This document shows positions 1 to 5,855 of a DNA stretch of 7,306 nucleotides, in pieces. The position numbers were made by a program, and so were the translations under genes. Source of the DNA: Wenzhouxiangella sp. (GTDB lineage Bacteria; Pseudomonadota; Gammaproteobacteria; Xanthomonadales; Wenzhouxiangellaceae); NCBI GenBank assembly GCA_007135355.1, contig SLJA01000157.1, positions 1 to 7,306 of the forward strand, read 5' to 3'. Below the pieces are notes generated by a model. It worked only from the letters and a program-made list of their open reading frames with translations. It was not told where the DNA came from and ran no database searches. Numbering within the stretch: position 1 is the stretch's first letter; the number at the start of each line of letters is the position of its first letter.

Positions 1-2
1 CC

Positions 3-155
3 GCCATCGTGGCAGGCGGCGCGGCGCTGATGGTCGCCCTGGTGGCAAGCCTGGTCGCCGGCGCCTGGCCGGGGGCCGTGATCGGCCTGTTTGCCATCAG
101 TGCCGCGTCCTGGTTGCTGCGGGACCATCAATCGGGACGGGACAAAAGTCGCTGA
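3..155 (+). CDS. C-terminal fragment of a small membrane protein (5' end outside the window)
   Basis: The frame is open from the window edge to a TGA at 153-155 and gives 50 residues. They form a strongly hydrophobic stretch rich in Ala, Val, Leu and Gly (about residues 1-38 of the fragment, enough for one long or two short membrane segments, with a break at AGAWPGA). A short charged tail follows, ending DHQSGRDKSR. A hydrophobic body with a basic, hydrophilic end is typical of an inner-membrane protein with a cytoplasmic C-terminus. The other two forward frames are either stopped early or read as arginine/glycine-rich nonsense, and an intrinsic terminator begins just two bases after the stop, which supports this frame as the real gene end. 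The family cannot be recognised from so little sequence. Confidence 0.55.
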   Translation, partial: AIVAGGAALMVALVASLVAGAWPGAVIGLFAISAASWLLRDHQSGRDKSR

Positions 156-156
156 C

Positions 157-180
157 CTGACCGGCTGCCCGGTCGGTTTT
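157..180 (+). terminator. Rho-independent terminator of the upstream membrane-protein gene
   Basis: A perfect 6-bp stem GACCGG/CCGGTC (159-164 with 169-174) closes a CTGC tetraloop. It can be extended outward by a T-G wobble (158/175) and a C-G pair (157/176), and it is followed directly by TTTT (177-180). It starts two bases after the stop codon of the upstream gene, the expected place, and insulates the phosphate-transporter gene from read-through. The T tract is short, so termination may be partial. Confidence 0.7.
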
Positions 181-212
181 GACCTAAGTCTGGCACTGCT
201 CCTGCCGCTGGC

Positions 213-221
213 TGGCATAAT
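213..221 (+). promoter_or_regulatory. Extended -10 promoter element upstream of the phosphate transporter gene
   Basis: TGGCATAAT fits the extended -10 pattern TGnTATAAT with one mismatch. No convincing -35 hexamer lies 16-18 bp upstream, as is common for extended -10 promoters. Transcription would start near 228, inside the Pho box, and give a leader of roughly 47 nt. This could be a basal sigma70 promoter. A second, PhoB-dependent start further downstream is possible. Confidence 0.4.
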
Positions 222-222
222 C

Positions 223-251
223 CCTTCATGAAACCTTCATGAGATTGTCAC
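223..251 (+). promoter_or_regulatory. Pho box: three PhoB half-sites in tandem
   Basis: Three 7-bp half-sites are separated by 4-bp A-rich spacers: CCTTCAT (223-229), GAAA, CCTTCAT (234-240), GAGA, TTGTCAC (245-251). The known PhoB consensus is CTGTCAT, a 4-bp A/T spacer, then CTGTCA(T/C), so each half-site matches at 5/7, 5/7 and 6/7 positions with the correct 11-bp period. The downstream gene encodes a Na+/phosphate cotransporter, exactly what a Pho box should control. That function is an independent argument for the site. No clear -10 lies 10-12 bp beyond the last half-site. Confidence 0.65.
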
Positions 252-274
252 AGTGACCAATTCGGCGGTGGTGC

Positions 275-1996
275 ATGACCTACACCCTGTTTGATTTTCT
301 ACAGCTAATCGGCTCGCTGGGGATTTTTATCTTCGGCATGAAGATTTTCAGCGAGGGTCTGCAGAAGGTTGCCGGAAAACGCTTGAAGGGTATCTTGAGC
401 GGCATGACGCGAAATCGTCTGACCGGTGTCATCACAGGGTTTGGGACTACTGCGATCACTCAGTCATCCACGACCACCACAGTGATGGCCGTGAGTTTTG
501 TCAATGCCGGGCTGCTGACGTTTATACAGTCAACCGGGGTGATCATGGGGGCCAATATCGGGACAACCATCACCGCCTGGCTGGTTGCAATCTTCGGCTT
601 CAGGTTTCAGATCACTCCCATCGCGCTGGCGCTGATCGGTATTTTCTTTGCGTTTCTTTTCTCCAAGAATGAACGCTGGCGCAATATTGCTGAAGCCATG
701 GTCGGCTTCGGCATTCTTTTCATCGGGCTGGAGTTTATTAAAGGCTCCGTACCTGACATCAATACCAACCCAGCGATTTTTGCCTTCCTAGATGGTTTTA
801 CTGAATACGGCTTTTTATCGCTGCTGCTTTTTGTGCTGGTGGGCACGGTACTGACCTTGCTGACGCAGTCCTCGTCGGCGGCCACCGCCATCACTCTGGT
901 GATGCTGTTTGAGGGTTGGATTCCTTTCCCCATCGCAGCGGCGATGATTCTTGGTGAAAACATCGGCACGACCGTGACAGCGAATATCGCGGCCATCATC
1001 GGCAATGTGCACGCAAAACGCGCTGCAAGGTTTCACCTTGTTTTTAATGTCATCGGGGTGACCTGGATGTTGATTATCATCTACCCCGTCCTGAATGCGC
1101 TGGATGGGGTGGTGCAATTCTTCACCGACAGCACGGTTTCGGTGATGAGTGGCGATGTGGAGTCCAGAGCCAATGCTACCCTGGCGCTATCCTTGTTTCA
1201 CACCACATTCAATGTCCTGAACGTGGTGTTTTTGTTTGCATTTGTGCCCTATCTGGTACGATTTGTGGAAAAAATCCAGCCGGATCGGGGCGGTGAGGAC
1301 GAAGAATTCCGACTCCAATTTATCAGTACCGGCCTGATGAATTCGCCCTTGCTTTCGGTAGAGCAGGCACTGAAGGAAGTCCAGAATTTTGCCGGCATCA
1401 TCGAGAAAATGCATGCCAAGGTCAGCGCCCTGTTATTTGATCCGGAAGTGGATCGGGAGGCACTGAGCAAGCAGTTGAGAAAGCACGAAAAAGATACAGA
1501 CCAACTTGAAGTCGAGATCTCAGACTATCTGGTACGCATCAGTGAAAGGACCCGCCTGGAGTCCTCTCTGACGGAACGTATCCGCGATATGCAAAGCATC
1601 ATCAATGATCTGGAACGCATTGCGGATATCTATTATTTGATCACCAAATTTGCCGACCAACTCTACGCGGCCAGGTCAGACTGGCCCGAAGAAGCCTTTG
1701 ATGAAATCAAGGTCATGTTGGAAGCGGTCCACGCGGCCGTCGATATTATGGTGCAGAATCTGGCCAAGGAGCCTTCGCAGGTGAACCTGGAAGAAGCGGT
1801 TGCTCTGGAGAAAACGATCAACAAACTGCGCAAGCAGTTCCGCAAGAACCACTACGCCCGGTTGGAAAACAGCGATTTCCCCCCAAGAGTCGGGGTTGTG
1901 TTTATTGATGCAATCAACCGTTTGGAACGTATCGGTGATCACGTATTCAATGTCGACGAGTCTGCCGCCGGGCATCGTTTAGGCCCAAAACGCTAA
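275..1996 (+). CDS. Na+/phosphate cotransporter family protein with C-terminal PhoU-like domain
   Basis: The 573-residue product is an inner-membrane protein of the Na/Pi cotransporter (NptA/YjbB-like) family, moving phosphate across the membrane coupled to sodium. Its membrane part (about 1-335) holds the family's inverted repeat: QSSTTTT (63-69) with GANIGTT (92-98), and QSSSAAT (198-204) with GENIGTT (227-233). The soluble part (about 355-565) is helical and PhoU-like, with two ERxxD signatures at DLERIAD (445-451) and RLERIGD (549-555), the PhoU metal-site pattern. Length is normal for the family. The ATG at 275 is the first possible start: an in-frame TGA sits at 254-256, and there is no good Shine-Dalgarno. 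A Pho box lies immediately upstream, suggesting induction under phosphate starvation and hence uptake. E. coli YjbB has been linked to phosphate export, so direction is uncertain. GC content is clearly lower than in the genes to the right. Confidence 0.93.
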   Translation: MTYTLFDFLQLIGSLGIFIFGMKIFSEGLQKVAGKRLKGILSGMTRNRLTGVITGFGTTAITQSSTTTTVMAVSFVNAGLLTFIQSTGVIMGANIGTTITAWLVAIFGFRFQITPIALALIGIFFAFLFSKNERWRNIAEAMVGFGILFIGLEFIKGSVPDINTNPAIFAFLDGFTEYGFLSLLLFVLVGTVLTLLTQSSSAATAITLVMLFEGWIPFPIAAAMILGENIGTTVTANIAAIIGNVHAKRAARFHLVFNVIGVTWMLIIIYPVLNALDGVVQFFTDSTVSVMSGDVESRANATLALSLFHTTFNVLNVVFLFAFVPYLVRFVEKIQPDRGGEDEEFRLQFISTGLMNSPLLSVEQALKEVQNFAGIIEKMHAKVSALLFDPEVDREALSKQLRKHEKDTDQLEVEISDYLVRISERTRLESSLTERIRDMQSIINDLERIADIYYLITKFADQLYAARSDWPEEAFDEIKVMLEAVHAAVDIMVQNLAKEPSQVNLEEAVALEKTINKLRKQFRKNHYARLENSDFPPRVGVVFIDAINRLERIGDHVFNVDESAAGHRLGPKR

Positions 1997-2007
1997 GCGC
2001 GCCACTC

Positions 2008-2035
2008 AACCTGATGCCAGGTTAGGCCCCCTTTT
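2008..2035 (+). terminator. Weak hairpin, possible terminator of the phosphate transporter gene
   Basis: A perfect 6-bp stem AACCTG/CAGGTT (2008-2013 with 2018-2023) encloses ATGC, 11 bases after the stop codon. TTTT follows only at 2032-2035, after eight bases that include CCCCC, so it is not a canonical intrinsic terminator. It may act as an mRNA 3'-end hairpin. A related hairpin follows sohB (3233-3251). Confidence 0.3.
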
Positions 2036-2149
2036 GACGGCGAAAACGGGGACACAGACAATCTTCCCATCAGTTTCCCGCTGCGCACACACCTGTTCCG
2101 GCCGCTGGATGCGCCGGGCCAGTTGTACTGAGCCGGCACGACCCGCATG

Positions 2150-2163
2150 TAGCCGGTCGGCTA
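2150..2163. promoter_or_regulatory. Operator-like near-palindrome upstream of sohB
   Basis: TAGCCGGTCGGCTA is a perfect 6-bp inverted repeat with a 2-bp centre, too tight for an RNA hairpin but well suited to a dimeric DNA-binding protein. AGCCGG also occurs 20 bp upstream (2131-2136), two helical turns away. The site lies 37 bp before the sohB start, where a promoter would be expected. I find no convincing -35/-10 pair here, and the regulator is unknown. Confidence 0.25.
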
Positions 2164-2200
2164 ACATAGCCTTCGCTTTGCCGTCCCCGGAGTATTGAAC

Positions 2201-3190
2201 GTGACCCAGGCCGCGCTGGAATACCTGCTGTTTCTCGCCAAGACCCTGACCGTGGTGGCGGCGATCGTGTTCGTCATCGGTGCGTTCGTGAACCTGTCGC
2301 GGCGCCAGCGCGATGCCGAAGGCCTCAAGCTGACCAATCTGAACACGCGCCTGCGCTGTGCCGCGGACGGACTGCGTCTGGCGCTCTTGCCCAAGGCCGA
2401 GCGCAAGAAGCTGGTGAAGCAACGCAAGAAGGAGGCCAAGGCCTTGCAATCCGAGCGGCGCAAGCGTGTCTTCGTCATCGACTTTCGCGGCGACATCCGC
2501 GCCAGCGGCACGTCCTCGCTGCGCGAAGAGGTCAGCGCGCTGCTGGCGGTTGCCGAGCCAAGCGACGAGGTGCTGGTGCGACTGGAGAATGCCGGTGGCC
2601 TGGTGCATGAGCATGGGCTCGCGGCCTCGCAACTGGTGCGCATCCGCGATCGCGGTATCCCGCTGACCGTGGCGGTCGACAAGGTTGCGGCCAGCGGCGG
2701 CTATCTCATGGCCTGCGTCGCCGACCGCATCCTCGCCGCACCCTTCGCGATCGTCGGCTCGATTGGCGTGCTGGCGCAGGTGCCGAACTTCCGGCGCCTG
2801 CTCGACGAGCGCGGCATCACCGTCGAGCAGGTCAAGGCCGGCCGCTATAAGCGCACCGTCAACATGTTCGGCGCGGTCACCGACGAGGACCGCGAGAAGC
2901 TGCGCGAAGAGCTGGAGGAAGTGCACGGCCTGTTCCAGGCCATGGTCGGCAAGTACCGCCCGCAACTCGATCTGGAGCGCGTCGCCACCGGCGAGCACTG
3001 GCATGGCAGCCGCGCGCTGGAGCTGGAACTGGTCGACGAGCTCGGCACCAGCGATGACTGGCTGGCGCGGCGGGTCGGCGAGGCGGACGTATGGAAGCTC
3101 GAGTGGCGCGGCCACAAGCGGCTGATGGAAAAGCTGGCCGCGACCATGGAAGAAGGCCGCGCGGGAAGCTGGCTGCGGTGGAGCTGGTAG
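2201..3190 (+). CDS. sohB: SohB, inner-membrane S49-family serine peptidase
   Basis: The 329-residue product is a SohB-type (SppA-related) peptidase. An N-terminal membrane anchor (about residues 6-30) is followed by a lysine/arginine-rich linker (about 65-90) and the S49 catalytic domain from VFVIDFRGDIRAS onward. The nucleophile is Ser165 in VDKVAASGGY and the general-base Lys217 lies in AGRYKRT, 52 residues later, as expected for the Ser/Lys dyad of this family. Further hallmarks are RLENAGGLVH, AAPFAIVGSIGV and ATGEHW. Length fits the family (E. coli SohB is about 350). I chose GTG at 2201 because GGAG (2189-2192) is 8 nt upstream. An in-frame TTG at 2195 would sit only 2 nt from that Shine-Dalgarno. 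SohB is thought to act in envelope protein quality control, and its substrates are poorly known. The gene appears to be monocistronic. Confidence 0.93.
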   Translation: MTQAALEYLLFLAKTLTVVAAIVFVIGAFVNLSRRQRDAEGLKLTNLNTRLRCAADGLRLALLPKAERKKLVKQRKKEAKALQSERRKRVFVIDFRGDIRASGTSSLREEVSALLAVAEPSDEVLVRLENAGGLVHEHGLAASQLVRIRDRGIPLTVAVDKVAASGGYLMACVADRILAAPFAIVGSIGVLAQVPNFRRLLDERGITVEQVKAGRYKRTVNMFGAVTDEDREKLREELEEVHGLFQAMVGKYRPQLDLERVATGEHWHGSRALELELVDELGTSDDWLARRVGEADVWKLEWRGHKRLMEKLAATMEEGRAGSWLRWSW

Positions 3191-3232
3191 ATCGGTGCAC
3201 GGTGGCCCCGGTCGCGCGCCTAGCGGTCCTTC

Positions 3233-3251
3233 AACCTGATAATTGCGGGTT
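3233..3251 (+). terminator. Weak hairpin downstream of sohB
   Basis: AACCTG (3233-3238) can pair with CGGGTT (3246-3251) through five Watson-Crick pairs and one T-G wobble around a 7-nt loop, 43 bases after the sohB stop. CCATTTGTCTT follows, which is not a proper T tract, so termination is only possible. The left arm shares the ten bases TCAACCTGAT with the hairpin that follows the phosphate transporter gene. Confidence 0.25.
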
Positions 3252-3320
3252 CCATTTGTCTTCGGTACTGGCCTGACCCGATTTGCCCGGATTTGCCGCG
3301 TAGAGGGACAAGCACACCTC

Positions 3321-3325
3321 GGAGG
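3321..3325 (+). promoter_or_regulatory. Strong Shine-Dalgarno of the subtilase gene
   Basis: GGAGG lies 5 nt before the ATG at 3331. It is the strongest ribosome-binding site in the window and fixes this start, which also opens directly into a signal peptide. I find no convincing sigma70 promoter between the sohB stop and this site. Confidence 0.75.
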
Positions 3326-3330
3326 CGGCC

Positions 3331-5751
3331 ATGCCAGTTCACCCGCAGCGGTTTATCGCAGTAATTTTCGCAGCCCTTTTTACTTCGCTGCCGTCCGCTG
3401 GCGACGCAGCCGCGGCAAGTGAAGCCTACGGTGTTCCCAGGATAACGCCGTTCGCCGGGCCTGCCTTGCCTTCCCCGGCACCGACCGAAAGTGCCCGAAT
3501 GATACCAGGAGCCCGCGTCTCGCCCTGGCACCCAGAGCTCATCGCGATGGCGACGAAGCCCGAGGCACGCAAGTTCAGCCCGGTGCCAGGCCACTATGGC
3601 CCAGGTCCCGCGCCGCGTCGTCCGCAGGCTGACCGAGGCCCGCTGATCCGCTTAATCGACATTGAGTTCGACCCGATCAGCCAGCCCGTGCCGGGACCCG
3701 CGGCACTGCTGGAGATGCCTGAGCGAAGCAGTGGCATGGGCTATGTGCTGGTTCAGTTTCACGGGCCGATTCGCCCCGAATGGCGAAAAATGATCGAGCT
3801 GCACGGCGGCGAGGTCATCGACTATGTGCCCGATTTCGCCTACATCGTCCGGATCGCAAACACCGGGCGTGCGCTCCTTTCGGCGCTGCCGGAGCTGCGC
3901 TGGGTAGGCGACTATCCGCCCCTGTTTCGATTGGCCAGCGCGCTGGTCGAACCGGCCCTGGATGGGCGATCCTCGCAGCCGCTGGCGCTGATGGCCAGAG
4001 GCTTTGTCGGCGAGCCTGCCGATCAGCTGCTGCAGGCTCTAATCGCAGTCGGCGTTGAAGTTCTGGAGGTCGTCCCCGACAGCGGCGGTGGCGTGATCTT
4101 CCGCCTGCAGGCCTCGTCCTCGAGACTGCTGGACATGGCCAGAATCGAGCCGCTGGCCTGGATTGAAATGGACTATCCGATGACCTACGGCAATGCCGTG
4201 GCCCGCAGCGGCCAACTGCTGCGCAAAGATCAGGTCGAGCTGGCTTTGGGTCTGTACGGACAGGGCCAGATCGTGGCCGTGGCCGATTCCGGCCTCAGCA
4301 CAGGCAATCTGTCCACAGTGCACCCGGATTTCGCCGGGCGCGTGCTGGGCTGGGCGCAGGCGCCGAATGCCAGCTGTGCAGGATGGGCGGACGAGGATTC
4401 TCACGGCACCCATGTCGCCGGTTCCGTGCTGGGCAGCGGTGTGCGCAGCGGCGCCAATCCCGGTGCCAATCAGTACAGTGGTTCGCATGCTGGTCTGGCG
4501 CCGCGCGCCGGTCTGGTTGTATTCGCCGGCTGCAACGACTTAAGCGGCATCCCGGCGTCAAACATGTACGCCGGATACTGGACGCTGCTGAGGAATTTCG
4601 ACCCCGAGCTTCGGGTGACCAACAACTCCTGGGGCCACACTGACCCCAGCTTTTTCGGCACCTACAACATCACCGCACGCGAAACCGATCGCTTTATACG
4701 GGATTTTCCTGACATGGTCGGCGTGTTCATCGCCCAGAATGCCGGCCGCGACGCCAACAATGACGGCGTCTCCGACATGGGTACGGTCACGCCCCCGGGC
4801 ACGGCCAAGAACGTCATCACCGTGGGTGCTTCGGAGAATCTGCGCGCCAGCGGCGGATTCAATCCTGGCAGCCCCAACTGCTCGTCCTGGGGCAGCTGCT
4901 GGCCGCAGGCGTTTCCCACCCAGCCGATTCGCGATGATCGCCCCTCCGATCACGCCAACGGCATGGCCGCCTTTTCCGGCCGCGGGCCGACCCTGAGCAA
5001 CCGTCTGAAGCCGGATATCGTCGCGCCCGGCACCAACATCATCTCGGCCCGTAATGAGAGCGCCGGCACTGGCTGGGGCGTCCACAACAATTTCTATCTC
5101 TACATGGGTGGTACCAGCATGGCCGCGCCGCTGGTGGCAGGCGGCGCGGCCATCGTCCGTGAGTATTTCCAGCGCCAGTTCGGGCACAGCCCCAGCGCGG
5201 CGCTGGTCAAGGCGACCCTGATTAACGGCGCGGTCGACATGGCGCCGGGGCAATATGGCACCGGCGCACAACAGGACGTCTGGCGACGCCCGGACATCCA
5301 TCAGGGCTGGGGCCGGATGAATATGACCCAGACCCTGGTCTTCGACGCCCCGCGCCAGCCGGCCTACTTCGAGGTACTACCCGGCGTGCAGACCGGGCAA
5401 ATGCTGCAGCAGGCGATTGAGCTGGTCAGCGGCGGCAGCGAAATGCGGGTGACGCTGGTCTGGACCGATGCCCACGGCCTGGAGGCCAGCCACGGTGCGC
5501 TGGTCAACGACCTCGACCTCGAAGTGGTCGACCCTAACGGCACTGTCCACCGCGGCTCGGCGGGCATGATCGGCGTAGCGGTTGACCGCTTCAACAACCT
5601 GGAGGAGGTCCGGCTGCCTTCCGCGCCCGCCGGTACTTACACCCTGCGCATCATCGGCCACAACGTGCCAATGGGACCTCAGCCCTTCGCCGTGGTGGTG
5701 ACCGGCGCCATGCCCGGTGCACAAATTTTTCGCGATCGGTTTCAGTCCTGA
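3331..5751 (+). CDS. Secreted subtilisin-like serine protease (peptidase S8) with propeptide and C-terminal beta-sandwich
   Basis: This 806-residue precursor of an exported protease starts with a Sec-type signal peptide (basic start, hydrophobic core about 8-20, likely cleavage near Ala26-Ala29). A proline-rich segment follows (about 35-125), then a propeptide (about 135-290) made of two similar modules. The S8 domain (about 300-665) has the full triad: Asp319 in VADSG, His358 in DSHGTHVAG and Ser596 in GGTSMAAP. The oxyanion Asn is Asn470. Behind it lies a D-x-N-x-D-G loop (474-482) resembling a calcium site. Four cysteines (349, 401, 517, 523) could form disulfides outside the cytoplasm. 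Residues about 680-792 form a KP-43-like C-terminal jelly roll (LVNDLDLEVVDPNG, NNLEEV, AGTYTLRI). The end, QIFRDRFQS, resembles a recurring tail of secreted proteins in related bacteria. It probably digests extracellular protein. There is no inhibitor or secretion gene beside it. Confidence 0.93.
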   Translation: MPVHPQRFIAVIFAALFTSLPSAGDAAAASEAYGVPRITPFAGPALPSPAPTESARMIPGARVSPWHPELIAMATKPEARKFSPVPGHYGPGPAPRRPQADRGPLIRLIDIEFDPISQPVPGPAALLEMPERSSGMGYVLVQFHGPIRPEWRKMIELHGGEVIDYVPDFAYIVRIANTGRALLSALPELRWVGDYPPLFRLASALVEPALDGRSSQPLALMARGFVGEPADQLLQALIAVGVEVLEVVPDSGGGVIFRLQASSSRLLDMARIEPLAWIEMDYPMTYGNAVARSGQLLRKDQVELALGLYGQGQIVAVADSGLSTGNLSTVHPDFAGRVLGWAQAPNASCAGWADEDSHGTHVAGSVLGSGVRSGANPGANQYSGSHAGLAPRAGLVVFAGCNDLSGIPASNMYAGYWTLLRNFDPELRVTNNSWGHTDPSFFGTYNITARETDRFIRDFPDMVGVFIAQNAGRDANNDGVSDMGTVTPPGTAKNVITVGASENLRASGGFNPGSPNCSSWGSCWPQAFPTQPIRDDRPSDHANGMAAFSGRGPTLSNRLKPDIVAPGTNIISARNESAGTGWGVHNNFYLYMGGTSMAAPLVAGGAAIVREYFQRQFGHSPSAALVKATLINGAVDMAPGQYGTGAQQDVWRRPDIHQGWGRMNMTQTLVFDAPRQPAYFEVLPGVQTGQMLQQAIELVSGGSEMRVTLVWTDAHGLEASHGALVNDLDLEVVDPNGTVHRGSAGMIGVAVDRFNNLEEVRLPSAPAGTYTLRIIGHNVPMGPQPFAVVVTGAMPGAQIFRDRFQS

Positions 5752-5789
5752 GCGGAGAATCAATGCGCAAACGTACCGCACACTTGAGC

Positions 5790-5834
5790 GTCGACGATGT
5801 TACCGGGCAGAACCCCATCAATCCCGTCGTCGAC
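5790..5834. terminator. Inverted repeat between convergent genes, possible bidirectional terminator
   Basis: GTCGACGA (5790-5797) is the exact reverse complement of TCGTCGAC (5827-5834). Inside the arms a T-G wobble (5798/5826) and a G-C pair (5799/5825) extend the stem to ten pairs around a 25-nt loop. It sits 38 bases after the protease stop and 21 bases beyond the methyltransferase stop on the other strand, where a shared terminator would be expected. No T tract flanks either arm, so simple intrinsic termination is doubtful. Confidence 0.35.
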
Positions 5835-5855
5835 ACTCCAAGCGGTTCATGGGTC

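Noticed and set aside
191..206. Sigma54-like -24/-12 element (TGGCAC, then CTGC with GG-N10-GC spacing) upstream of the phosphate transporter gene
   Set aside because: The spacing is right, but the -12 half is imperfect (CTGCC for TTGCA/T). No enhancer-binding protein site or function suggests sigma54 here, and the Pho box and extended -10 explain the region better.
2015..2131. Open + strand frame without a start, with protein-like composition (ends LDAPGQLY)
   Set aside because: It has no start codon or ribosome-binding site and overlaps a REP-like repeat and a hairpin arm. Short open frames are expected in this GC-rich sequence.
2006..3115. Long minus-strand open frame (369 codons) opposite sohB
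   Set aside because: It lies antisense to a gene with intact catalytic motifs and reads as an alanine/glutamine/histidine-rich sequence typical of antisense frames in GC-rich genes.
3279..3297. GATTTGCC repeated 10 bp apart upstream of the protease gene
   Set aside because: It is a single short direct repeat with no promoter nearby to relate it to, most likely chance.
4558..5301. Long minus-strand open frame (247 codons) opposite the protease
   Set aside because: It is antisense to the conserved S8 catalytic domain and has no recognisable protein pattern, a codon-bias artefact.
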